This document shows, in pieces, positions 43,647 to 52,702 of a stretch of DNA of 64,000 bases (position 1 is its first letter; each line of letters opens with the position of its first letter). A program made the position numbers and the translations under genes. A model generated the notes under the pieces. The model saw nothing but the letters and a program-made list of their open reading frames with translations, was not told the origin of the DNA and searched no databases. The stretch comes from Cytobacillus gottheilii (GTDB lineage Bacteria; Bacillota; Bacilli; Bacillales; Cytobacillaceae): the NCBI RefSeq assembly GCF_900166665.1, contig NZ_LT800494.1:2043144-2107143 (forward strand), read 5' to 3'.

Positions 43647-45866
43647 ATGACGAGTTTAACAGAAGTTGTTAACTTTCAGGAACTGCAGGAAATGTTTCCT
43701 GAACTGCAAATGGAATATTTAGAAAAGAAAGCTGCACAATTAGAAAGCTTAAATGAAAATTCTTTTTTTGATCAGCTGATTCTTGAATGTCTATCCTTTA
43801 TTTCAATGGATGAACCTAATTGGACATATGTGGCAGCACATATGTATCTACAGCAATTATACCGTCATGCAGGTGAGAATCGGGGTTATCATGCAGATCA
43901 AAAATATGGCAGCTTTTATGATCTATTACATAAACTCGTCTCATTAGATATATATGAAAGTAAGCTAATAGAGAAATATGATCGAGCTGAAATCGATGAG
44001 CTTGGACGTTTTATTAACCCAGATAAAGATCAGTTATTCACTTATCTAGGGATTAAGATGCTGGCTGACCGATATTTAGCAAAAGACCGTAAGAAGAACA
44101 TTTATGAATTGCCTCAAGAGCGGTTCATGGTGATCAGTATGATTCTGATGCAAAATGAAGAGCCTTCTCAAAGAGTTGAACTAGTCAAAGAAGCTTATTG
44201 GGCGTTAAGTAATTTATATATGACTGTAGCAACACCGACTATGTCAAATGCTGGTAAAAAGTGGGGCCAGCTTTCAAGCTGCTTTATAGAAACGGTAGAT
44301 GACAGCTTAGATTCTATTTATGACAGCAACACAGATATTGCTGCATTATCAAAGAATGGCGGAGGAATTGGTGTCTACCTAGGGAAAATCCGCAGCAGAG
44401 GCAGTGACATTAAAGGGTTTAAAGGGGCCTCTTCAGGTGTATTGCCATGGATGAAGCAATTAAATAACACAGCTGTAAGTGTTGATCAGCTTGGTCAAAG
44501 ACAGGGAGCGATCAGTGTTTATTTAGATGTATGGCACAAAGATATTTTCTCTTTCTTAGATGCAAAATTAAACAATGGGGACGAGCGTTTACGGACACAT
44601 GACCTTTTCACTGGCATCTGTATTCCGGATTTATTTATGGAAGCTGTTGAGAGTCGTGGAGACTGGCATTTATTTGACCCTCATGAAGTCAGAAGAGTGA
44701 TGGGCTTCTCGCTAGAGGATTACTTCGATGAAAAAGATGGAGAAGGCTCTTTCAGAGAAAAGTATCAAGAGTGTGTTGATAATGAGCAGCTAAGCCGTGA
44801 AACAATACCGGCAATTGAAATTATGAAATCTGTTCTTAGAAGCCAGCTTGAAACAGGAACTCCATTTATGTTCTATCGTGATGAAGTAAATCGTAAAAAT
44901 GCAAATGGACATAAGGGAATGATCTATTGCACAAATCTTTGTACAGAGATTGTTCAAAACCAAAGTGTTACAAAAAGAATAGAGGAATACACAAAGGACG
45001 GCAAAATTGTAATTGAAAAAACGCCTGGTGACTTTGTTGTATGTAATCTTTCTTCTATCAATCTAGCACGTGCTGTCAGTGATTCTGCATTAGAGAGACT
45101 CATTAAGATTCAAGTTAGAATGCTTGATAATGTTATTGATATTAATACGATCCCTGTTATACAAGGACAATTAACAAACCAAAAGTACCGTGCAATTGGC
45201 TTAGGGACATTTGGCTGGCATCATCTGCTTGCGATCAGCAAGATTTCTTGGGAAAGCGAAAAAGCAGTACAATTTGCCGATGAGCTATATGAAAAAATTG
45301 CCTATTTAACCATTCAGAGTTCAATGGAGCTTGCTGCTGAAAAAGATTCTTACCCAGCATTCGAAGGCTCCGACTGGGATACTGGAGCATATTTTGAAAA
45401 ACGCGGCTATCTGAATTCAGAAAGCAGCTTAGATTGGCAAGGGTTAATGGAATCTGTTCAAAAAAATGGGATGAGAAATGCTTACCTGCTGGCAGTAGCA
45501 CCTAATGCTTCAACAGCTCTGATCGCTGGAAGCACACCAAGCATCGATCCAATTTTCAACAAGCAATATTCTGAAGAGAAAAAGGATTATCGTATTCCTG
45601 TAACAGCTCCAGACCTAAACAGTGAGACTACATGGTACTACAAATCTGCCTACTTATTGGATCAAAAATGGAGTATCCTCCAAAATGCGCAGCGTCAAAA
45701 GCATATTGATCAGGCGATTTCATTTAACTTGTATGTACCTAACTCAATCAAAGCAAAAGACCTTCTTGATCTTCATACAACAGCTTGGAAAGAAAAGTTA
45801 AAAACAACTTATTATATAAGATCAACATCATCTGAAATTGAAGACTGTGAATCTTGTTCGAGCTGA
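43647..45866 (+). CDS. nrdA: Ribonucleoside-diphosphate reductase, alpha subunit
   Basis: A 739-residue catalytic subunit of class I ribonucleotide reductase, making deoxyribonucleotides. The active-site pattern CNLSSINLARA, NGGGIGVYLGKIRSRGSDIKG, the Tyr-rich C-terminal part, and redox tail EIEDCESCSS (CxxC) are seen. GGAGG before the ATG at 43647 marks the start in a frame that runs back to 43500. There is no nrdI nearby, which speaks for class Ia rather than Ib, though sequence alone does not settle the metal centre. nrdB follows after 19 bases. Confidence 0.92.
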   Translation: MTSLTEVVNFQELQEMFPELQMEYLEKKAAQLESLNENSFFDQLILECLSFISMDEPNWTYVAAHMYLQQLYRHAGENRGYHADQKYGSFYDLLHKLVSLDIYESKLIEKYDRAEIDELGRFINPDKDQLFTYLGIKMLADRYLAKDRKKNIYELPQERFMVISMILMQNEEPSQRVELVKEAYWALSNLYMTVATPTMSNAGKKWGQLSSCFIETVDDSLDSIYDSNTDIAALSKNGGGIGVYLGKIRSRGSDIKGFKGASSGVLPWMKQLNNTAVSVDQLGQRQGAISVYLDVWHKDIFSFLDAKLNNGDERLRTHDLFTGICIPDLFMEAVESRGDWHLFDPHEVRRVMGFSLEDYFDEKDGEGSFREKYQECVDNEQLSRETIPAIEIMKSVLRSQLETGTPFMFYRDEVNRKNANGHKGMIYCTNLCTEIVQNQSVTKRIEEYTKDGKIVIEKTPGDFVVCNLSSINLARAVSDSALERLIKIQVRMLDNVIDINTIPVIQGQLTNQKYRAIGLGTFGWHHLLAISKISWESEKAVQFADELYEKIAYLTIQSSMELAAEKDSYPAFEGSDWDTGAYFEKRGYLNSESSLDWQGLMESVQKNGMRNAYLLAVAPNASTALIAGSTPSIDPIFNKQYSEEKKDYRIPVTAPDLNSETTWYYKSAYLLDQKWSILQNAQRQKHIDQAISFNLYVPNSIKAKDLLDLHTTAWKEKLKTTYYIRSTSSEIEDCESCSS

Positions 45867-45885
45867 TTTGAAAGGGGAAATACGC

Positions 45886-46926
45886 ATGGCCACTATTAAT
45901 AAAAGAAAAATTATGGATGAAACTGCACCGAACCGGTCAACAGCTATCATAAATGGCTCAACTTCAAATATATTAAACTGGGATGATGTCCGCTATTCTT
46001 GGGCCTATCCTAAATACAAAAAAATGCTGGCTAACTTCTGGACGCCATTCGAGATTAACATGTCTCAGGATATTAAGCAGTTCCCTGAATTAACGAAGGA
46101 CGAGCAAGATTCTTTCTTGAAAATCATTGGTTTATTAGCGCTGCTTGATAGTATCCAGACAGATTACGCAGGCAAGGTTGCCGATTATCTAACAGATTCA
46201 AGTCTGTCAGCATTAATGATTATTCTTGCACAGCAAGAGGTTATTCATAATCACTCTTATTCTTATGTTCTCTCGAGTATTGTTTCAAAACAAAAGCAAG
46301 ACGAAGTATTTGAATACTGGCGTACCGAGGAAACATTAGTAAAGAGAAATGAATTTGTGACAAATGGATATAAAGATTTTGCAAAGGATCCAACTGCAGA
46401 AAATCTATTAAAGTCAATTGTTTATGATGTTGTATTAGAAGGTTTATTCTTCTATTCAGGATTTGCATTTTTCTACTATCTGGCAAGAAATCAAAAAATG
46501 GTTTCCACATCCACGATGATTAACTATATTAATCGTGATGAACAAATTCATGTGGATTTATTTGTTAAGATCTTTAAAGAAATACTGGCGGAAAATCCTG
46601 AATTGAATACACCAGAACTAAAAGCGTTTGTTAAAGAAACGTTTAAAGAAGCAGCAGAGCTTGAAATTGAATGGGCTCGCACAGTAATCGGAAATAAATT
46701 AGAGGGTGTTCTCCTGAGCGATCTTGAAGCATATATTAAATTTTATGCCAATGTACGAAGCAACCAGCTTGGATTTGAACGACCATTTGAAGGCTTTAGA
46801 ACAAATCCATTGCGATGGATCGTAGCTTATGAAGAAGTTGACCAGGGCAAATCAGACTTTTTTGAGCAAAAATCCCGTCAATATACAAAAGTGAATCAAG
46901 TCGACAACGGCTTTGATGAGCTTTAA
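45886..46926 (+). CDS. nrdB: Ribonucleoside-diphosphate reductase, beta subunit
   Basis: A 346-residue radical-generating subunit. Metal ligands are visible in LLDSIQTDYAG, AQQEVIHNHSYS, VLEGLFFYSGFAFFY and DEQIHVDLF. The C terminus YTKVNQVDNGFDEL resembles the tail that docks on the alpha subunit. AAAGGGG precedes the ATG at 45886. It is the last gene of the operon; a dispersed repeat begins ten bases after its stop and its hairpin is the likely terminator. Confidence 0.92.
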   Translation: MATINKRKIMDETAPNRSTAIINGSTSNILNWDDVRYSWAYPKYKKMLANFWTPFEINMSQDIKQFPELTKDEQDSFLKIIGLLALLDSIQTDYAGKVADYLTDSSLSALMIILAQQEVIHNHSYSYVLSSIVSKQKQDEVFEYWRTEETLVKRNEFVTNGYKDFAKDPTAENLLKSIVYDVVLEGLFFYSGFAFFYYLARNQKMVSTSTMINYINRDEQIHVDLFVKIFKEILAENPELNTPELKAFVKETFKEAAELEIEWARTVIGNKLEGVLLSDLEAYIKFYANVRSNQLGFERPFEGFRTNPLRWIVAYEEVDQGKSDFFEQKSRQYTKVNQVDNGFDEL

Positions 46927-46935
46927 TGAGAAGAT

Positions 46936-47252
46936 GAGGCTGGGACATAAGTATTTAACTTAACCATAGAACCGAATGATTAGGAAGTGAATCTTTCTAA
47001 CCATTCGGTTTTTTATTTGTTTACCATTTAATATTTCTAAACATGAGTGAAATGGAGCGGAGGACCCTCTACTCCTATGGCAATAGAGGAAAAGGTAAGA
47101 GCCCGCAGTAGCTTTGCTCCGAGGAGGCTCAGCTTCCTCCCCATGGAAAGCGAGGGTCTGGAGCGCAGGTAAAACGGGCTTGTGTAAACAAGTAAACCTT
47201 GAAAATGAACATTCGTGTTTTATAAATACTAATTTCGTTTTGTCCGAGCCTC
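46936..47252 (+). repeat. Dispersed MITE-like repeat, copy D
   Basis: A 317-bp copy with terminal repeats GAGGCTGGGACATAA and TTTTGTCCGAGCCTC, the ACCGAATGATTAGGAAG / CTTTCTAACCATTCGGT hairpin with U tract (46971-47014), and the GC-rich core. It starts ten bases after the nrdB stop. From 47253 to 47414 is AT-rich DNA with no other feature. Confidence 0.88.
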
Positions 47253-47414
47253 TTTTTTGGTTATTTTCTGAAAGATATGCAATTTAATTTAATTGTATAT
47301 TAATTTGTCAACATTATTTCTGAGAAAAATTTTACGAATTTTTGAACATAATAATTGTATTTCGTATAAAACTAAATTATAATTATTATAAATTAGGTGA
47401 TGGGGTGAGAAATT

Positions 47415-47636
47415 ATGATTCGTGTTGCATTTTCCAGTTTCGGAGCAATTATTTTGATCGTTATTGAATCATATATTGCTATGTACCTAAAAGGATCCTC
47501 AACCATTCAATTTGGAGGCTTAAGTCCTGTGATCTCCATTTGGGCGATGAATTTTTTCTTGCTATTTACAATGTTTACTCACTATAAAATCTGGAAAGAA
47601 AATCGGGAAGTCACAAAGGAAAATACCTCTGTCTAA
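47415..47636 (+). CDS. Small two-helix membrane protein
   Basis: A 73-residue protein with hydrophobic segments at about 5-24 and 40-59 and a charged C-terminal tail (WKENREVTKENTSV). GGTGATGGGGTGAG precedes the ATG. Function unknown. A hairpin terminator at 47721-47756 follows. Confidence 0.65.
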   Translation: MIRVAFSSFGAIILIVIESYIAMYLKGSSTIQFGGLSPVISIWAMNFFLLFTMFTHYKIWKENREVTKENTSV

Positions 47637-47720
47637 ACGGATCATTGTGTTTGGGCCCACAGGGATTTATTTTCATGAGGGTCCTAAGGCACAAACTCAT
47701 GTGGTTGTCTATATACATGC

Positions 47721-47756
47721 GAAAAGCCTATCCAGAAGTGGAGAGGCTTTTTTTAT
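47721..47756 (+). terminator. Intrinsic terminator
   Basis: AAAAGCCTATCC, loop, GGAGAGGCTTTTTTT. Confidence 0.82.
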
Positions 47757-47870
47757 ACTCCACAAAGGAAAATTTAGGATGTTTTTTTAAAAGACGTCCT
47801 CATTTAAAATGAAAAATTTATTTATAAAAAATTAAATATTTTAAATACGATTAAATTCATTTTTAACTAT

Positions 47871-47904
47871 TATAATATAACTTATAGGAAACATTACCTA
47901 TAAG
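47871..47904 (+). promoter_or_regulatory. Predicted -10 with adjacent inverted repeat before dgcW
   Basis: TATAAT at 47871-47876 is followed by CTTATAGG (47881-47888), an 8-base gap and CCTATAAG (47897-47904). The position at the expected transcription start suggests an operator or a 5' stem. No clear -35 was seen. Confidence 0.5.
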
Positions 47905-47931
47905 AATTTTAAGAGAGGCTAGGTACTTTCC

Positions 47932-50403
47932 ATGGAACTTACTAGCTATTACAATATAACACTTGTATTCATTTCTATTTTAATTGCTGTTATTGCTTCA
48001 TATGCATCTTTAAATATTGTCAGCCGCCTAAGAAGATCTTCAGGCATTGTTCGTTATATTTGGCTTACTGCTGGTGCTTTTTCGTTAGGATTTGGTATTT
48101 GGTCTATGCACTTTATTGCCATGTTGGCACACCATCTTAGTATTCCTGTTATGTACGACACCTTTCTTGTGGTTTTGTCAATTGTTTTGGCAGTAATTGC
48201 ATGTGCTGTTGCTTTTGCAATTGTAAGCATAGGCTTAAATCGAGGATTGTATATTTTTGTTGGTGCTGCTTTTATTTCAGCTGGGATTGCTCTCATGCAT
48301 TATGTAGGAATGGCAGCCATGGTAATGGATGCTGCCATTATTTATGATCCATTTTTATTCGTTTTATCAATTATTATTGCTTTTGTTGCTTCATTAGCGG
48401 CTTTATACTTATTCTTTTATTTTGAAAAGAATGCCAATCAAAAATACACTCATCTTAAAAAGATAGCAAGTTCTTTAGTTATGGGTGCAGCCATTTCCGG
48501 CATGCATTTCACTGGAATGGCTGCAGCGTCATATCAGTCTATGGGAATCGGCCACCATCACGCACACGCTCATACTTCAGCTGCCATTAATACAACCGTA
48601 ATGGGCTTTAGTATCGGAATTGGCATGTTTCTACTCCTCGCAATTAGTTTAGTAAGTACATTTCTAGATAGAAGATTTCAGCAAAAAGCTGATCAGCTTC
48701 AATTTTTAGATAATATGTATCAATCGATTATTATGACTGCGAATGATGCAATCGTTTTAGCTGACAGTGAAGGAACAATTATTGCTTGGAACAATGCAGC
48801 GGAAGCTATATTCTTCTATAAAGAAGATGAGATTATTGGTAAGAATTTAGAAAAAATCATTCCTGCTAAATATCACAAAGCACATAGTAAAGGATTGAAG
48901 GATTATGTTGCTTCTGGAAAAGAACAAATTATAGGGAAGTCGGTTGAGTTAGAAGGAATGCGAAAAAATGGAGAAGTATTCTCTATTGAATTAACTTTAT
49001 CTACATTGACGAATGAAGAAAATACGTATTTCAGTGGAATCATTCGGGATATATCCGAACGGAAAGAGAATGAGAGGAAAATAACGGAGCTTGTTTATCG
49101 TGATCCATTAACAAACTTACCGAATAGAAGGTTCTTGAATAATTACCTATCCTTAAGTATAGAGCAAGCAGCTGTAAATCATCAGTCATTGGCAGTTCTT
49201 TTTATTGATTTGGATCGCTTTAAATATATTAATGATACACTCGGCCATAGTGTCGGTGATCAGCTTCTCGTTGAAGTATCTAAGCGGATGTCTAAATATA
49301 TTGAGAAAAAGGACATGCTTGCCAGGCAGGGTGGAGATGAGTATATATTAATCTTCCCGCAAACAAATCATCAGCATGCAGCGAAAATTTCACAGCAGAT
49401 TTTAGATGAATTATTAATGCCCTTTCATTTTGAGGATAACGAACTGTTTATCTCAGCTTCAATTGGCATCAGTATGTACCCCGAGGATGGCGGAGAAGCT
49501 GATCTGCTTGTGAAAAATGCGGATACCGCGATGTACAGAGCAAAGGAAATTGGAAAAAACAATTTTCAGTTCTTTACATCAGATATGAATGAACTGATGG
49601 CTAAAAAAATGAGACTTGAGGTTGGGTTACGTAAAGCCCTCATTAATAATGAGCTTGAACTGTATTATCAGCCGCAAATAAAGGTAAACAATGGTCATAT
49701 AAAGGGAGTTGAAGCACTCATCCGCTGGAACCATCCCAAGATGGGCATCGTTTCGCCTGCTGAATTTATTCCACTCGCAGAAGAGACGGGATTGATCATT
49801 CAGATTGGAAATTGGGTAATTGAAACAGCATGCAGACAAGCGAAGGAATGGGAGATACAGGGATATTCTCCAGTAAGAATGAGTATAAATATCTCAGCAC
49901 GTCAATTCCAGCAGACTTCTTTCGTGGATACTGTAATGGAAATTATTGAAAATACTAAAATTGATCCACAATATTTGGAACTTGAATTAACAGAAACTAT
50001 TGTACAAGACCCTGTTTATGCGATTCCTGTTTTGAATCAATTGAAAGATATGGGCATCAAATTATCTTTAGATGATTTCGGTACAGGATATTCTTCATTA
50101 AGCTACTTAAAGTCCTTTCCGCTTGATACATTAAAAATTGACCGTTCATTTATTAGTACAGTTAACGAAAGCGGGAAAGACGCAGCGATTGTCAAAACGA
50201 TTATTAATATGGCTAATAGCCTTGATCTAAATGTAATAGCTGAAGGTGTAGAAACAAATGAACAGCTGTTATCTTTAAAACAGGATGGCTGTGACGAATA
50301 TCAGGGATACTTGTTCAGTAAGCCTGTCAAAGCACTTGCAGTACAAGAATTACTGCAAAAATGTATGGAAGAAAAGTCAATAGAACAAATAGTTGAAGTT
50401 TAG
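47932..50403 (+). CDS. dgcW: MHYT-PAS-GGDEF-EAL protein, DgcW-like
   Basis: An 823-residue membrane enzyme that can make or break cyclic di-GMP. The MHYT sensor (about 1-245) has seven membrane segments and the His motifs SMHFIAM, ALMHYVGM and GMHFTGM, suggested to sense O2, CO or NO through a metal. A PAS domain follows (about 255-370), then GGDEF with GGDEY (467-471) and EAL with EALIRW (594-599), DDFGTGYSS and VIAEGVE; both catalytic centres look usable. The layout matches B. subtilis DgcW (YkoW). The cassette downstream suggests its product controls a polysaccharide. Confidence 0.93.
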   Translation: MELTSYYNITLVFISILIAVIASYASLNIVSRLRRSSGIVRYIWLTAGAFSLGFGIWSMHFIAMLAHHLSIPVMYDTFLVVLSIVLAVIACAVAFAIVSIGLNRGLYIFVGAAFISAGIALMHYVGMAAMVMDAAIIYDPFLFVLSIIIAFVASLAALYLFFYFEKNANQKYTHLKKIASSLVMGAAISGMHFTGMAAASYQSMGIGHHHAHAHTSAAINTTVMGFSIGIGMFLLLAISLVSTFLDRRFQQKADQLQFLDNMYQSIIMTANDAIVLADSEGTIIAWNNAAEAIFFYKEDEIIGKNLEKIIPAKYHKAHSKGLKDYVASGKEQIIGKSVELEGMRKNGEVFSIELTLSTLTNEENTYFSGIIRDISERKENERKITELVYRDPLTNLPNRRFLNNYLSLSIEQAAVNHQSLAVLFIDLDRFKYINDTLGHSVGDQLLVEVSKRMSKYIEKKDMLARQGGDEYILIFPQTNHQHAAKISQQILDELLMPFHFEDNELFISASIGISMYPEDGGEADLLVKNADTAMYRAKEIGKNNFQFFTSDMNELMAKKMRLEVGLRKALINNELELYYQPQIKVNNGHIKGVEALIRWNHPKMGIVSPAEFIPLAEETGLIIQIGNWVIETACRQAKEWEIQGYSPVRMSINISARQFQQTSFVDTVMEIIENTKIDPQYLELELTETIVQDPVYAIPVLNQLKDMGIKLSLDDFGTGYSSLSYLKSFPLDTLKIDRSFISTVNESGKDAAIVKTIINMANSLDLNVIAEGVETNEQLLSLKQDGCDEYQGYLFSKPVKALAVQELLQKCMEEKSIEQIVEV

Positions 50404-50463
50404 TTCTTTCACCTATGTTCATTAACATTCAAATAAAGCCTAAACAATAAGGAAACAAATAAT

Positions 50464-50541
50464 AGGCTGCACAAAAGTGTTATCCAAAATCACAGAACTG
50501 AATGGTTAGGAAGTAAGTCTTTCTAATCATTTGGTTTTTTT
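50464..50541 (+). repeat. Truncated left end of the dispersed repeat, copy E
   Basis: GGCTGCACAAAAGTGTTAT is a degenerate left end, then the hairpin ACTGAATGGTTAGGAAG / CTTTCTAATCATTTGGT with eight T residues. The remaining two thirds are absent. It begins 61 bases after the dgcW stop. The rest of the gap up to 50714 has no other supported feature. Confidence 0.75.
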
Positions 50542-50714
50542 TGTGATTTTACTTTAAAAAGGTGTTCACCATTCTCAATATTGAATGGGAGAAGTTGGAC
50601 TATTATTTTTCTTTGGAATCATTGTTATAATACTTGGTAAGTGTTAATTCTTGCAATGTTAATGGGCCACCTTTCCTTTTATCTATATATTATTTCCAAG
50701 GAGGCTAATTCATA

Positions 50715-51476
50715 ATGAAAAGATCCATTCTTATTAATATGGTTATAGTTGCTATGATTAGTATTTTAGGTGTCATCTTCCTGACAGATTTGCCATTCTA
50801 CAAACTGGCATTAATTCTGATTGCTTCATCCATCCTGCTTCTTTCTTTCTCCAGCATTCAATACTTATTCCCTATCATTATTTCAGTCATTTTAGGATTC
50901 GGTGCCTTTTTAACAGGGTACGCTTTTTTAGCAGCTCACCAAGAGAATATTCAGATTGAACTTATGTATATTCATTTGTTATTAACTGCTTTTTTACTGC
51001 TTTACTGGGTTCTTGTACATTATTTAAAAAAGACAGTAAATGAAAGCAATCAGTTGTACGAAAAAGTAAAATCCCTTGAGAAATACGATGTGACAACAAA
51101 ATTATTAACAACCCACGAGTTTCTTGACCAGTCAAAAATCGTCCAAAAAGGTGCAGCTAGAAGAAATGAATCGCTTTGGCTGTTAGTTTTGGAATTGAAC
51201 CATGAAAAAAAGACCACATTAGCTACATTAAAGCATAAACTCTCTCAAATTGTATTCTCTTCTATTCGTGAAGAATACGATTTTGTTACTGCCACAAACA
51301 AAGGAATTCTCATTCTGGTGCAGAATACAAATGAGAATGGGGTTGAAGTAGTGTTACAGAGGATTCATTCGAAATCACATACCGTTTTTAATCAGATCCG
51401 ACCCCCTTATCAATATAAATGTCTGGAGATCATATCCATTCAGCAAATCATAGAAGAAGTGGAGGAAAAGAAATGA
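50715..51476 (+). CDS. Membrane protein with degenerate GGDEF-like domain
   Basis: A 253-residue protein with four hydrophobic segments (about 8-105), a short coiled region, and a C-terminal domain whose pattern follows GGDEF proteins: YDVTTKLLTTHEFLDQ for DxLTGLxNRRxF and EYDFVTATNKGILILVQNT in place of RYGGDEF. The catalytic GGDEF is gone and the inhibitory-site Arg of RxxD appears to be Glu (EEYD). It resembles YdaK of B. subtilis in layout. It overlaps the GT2 gene by four bases and is probably a regulatory partner of it. Confidence 0.75.
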   Translation: MKRSILINMVIVAMISILGVIFLTDLPFYKLALILIASSILLLSFSSIQYLFPIIISVILGFGAFLTGYAFLAAHQENIQIELMYIHLLLTAFLLLYWVLVHYLKKTVNESNQLYEKVKSLEKYDVTTKLLTTHEFLDQSKIVQKGAARRNESLWLLVLELNHEKKTTLATLKHKLSQIVFSSIREEYDFVTATNKGILILVQNTNENGVEVVLQRIHSKSHTVFNQIRPPYQYKCLEIISIQQIIEEVEEKK

Positions 51477-52702
51477 CAAGTATCTTAACGATGATTATGA
51501 TTTTCTTTTGGATTCTGCTTCTTTTTTATTCAGCCGTGACAATAAGCGGTTTATGGTACAGAGTACGGTATAAGCATCCAGCACCGCTCGAGAAATATCC
51601 AAGTATAGCCTTATTTATCCCTGCTTATAATGAAGGAGTCGTTATTAGTGATACTTTAAGTGCTATGGGAAAACTTAACTATCCCGGGAAACTTGATGTT
51701 TATTTGCTGGATGATGGTTCCAAGGATGATACCGGAGTTATTGCCAAGGAGTTTTCAGAGGCATTTGCAAACATTCATTATATTCCTGTTCCAGATGGTG
51801 AGCCTAGAGGAAAGTCACGTGTTTTAAACTATGGATTGAAAATCTCCACTTCAGATTATTTTATTGTTTATGATGCTGACAATCAGCCGGAATCAGATGC
51901 TGTCACAAAACTAGTGGAAGCTGCTGAAACAACAAAGGGTGCAGCAGGGGCTGTTGGCTATGTGAAGACACAAAACAAAGAAACCAATATGTTAACCAGA
52001 ATGATTACACTGGAATTTCGGGTGTTTCAGCTTTTAATGCAATGTGGAAGATGGTCGTTATTTAAGCTGGGATCGTTAGCTGGCACTAATATGCTTTTAA
52101 GAAGAGAAGTGATTGAGGAACTTGGCGGATACGATGTTTATGCTTTAGCAGAAGATGCAGAGTTAACGGTCAGATTAACTGCAGCTGGTTATTTGCTGCC
52201 GGTAGTTCCGACATCTTGTACATGGGAACAAGAGCCTGAAAGTCTAAAGGTGTTTATTAAGCAAAGAACACGCTGGTTAACTGGCAATATTTATTTGCTG
52301 GAAAAGTCATTAAGGGAATTTTCCTTTTGGAAAGGAAGAACATTTATTCTCTCTCTGCAGCATTTATTAACATATGCTGTATTTATTGGACTGCTTCTTT
52401 TCTCACATATCTTTTTCCTGCTTAGTATATTGGGTGTTGACATTCCGAATATTGCAGCACCGCTACTTATGTTATGGTTTATGAGCTATATTGTGTACAG
52501 TGCTCAGCTGTTAAGTGCTATTGTCATAGATGATGATATTTCTCTTCGAAATGTAATCTACGTGTTTATTATGTATTTTACCTATGCACAATTATTTGTG
52601 ATCTTGCTGATTAGAAGCTTGTATACTTATATTAAAAGCAGAATGAAAGGGCAAACTGTTTCATGGGATAAAACACAGCGTTTTAAACAGAAGGCGATGT
52701 AA
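51473..52702 (+). CDS. Processive GT2 glycosyltransferase
   Basis: A 409-residue membrane glycosyltransferase like those that make and secrete beta-glycans. One N-terminal membrane helix, GT-A domain with FIPAYNEGVV, LDDGSKDDT, YDADNQPES (DxD), AEDAELTVR and KQRTRWLTGN (QxxRW, the processive motif), then about four C-terminal helices. Start ATG at 51473 overlaps the preceding stop, with GGAGG upstream. Polymer unknown; B. subtilis YdaM is a plausible relative. Confidence 0.9.
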   Translation: MTSILTMIMIFFWILLLFYSAVTISGLWYRVRYKHPAPLEKYPSIALFIPAYNEGVVISDTLSAMGKLNYPGKLDVYLLDDGSKDDTGVIAKEFSEAFANIHYIPVPDGEPRGKSRVLNYGLKISTSDYFIVYDADNQPESDAVTKLVEAAETTKGAAGAVGYVKTQNKETNMLTRMITLEFRVFQLLMQCGRWSLFKLGSLAGTNMLLRREVIEELGGYDVYALAEDAELTVRLTAAGYLLPVVPTSCTWEQEPESLKVFIKQRTRWLTGNIYLLEKSLREFSFWKGRTFILSLQHLLTYAVFIGLLLFSHIFFLLSILGVDIPNIAAPLLMLWFMSYIVYSAQLLSAIVIDDDISLRNVIYVFIMYFTYAQLFVILLIRSLYTYIKSRMKGQTVSWDKTQRFKQKAM

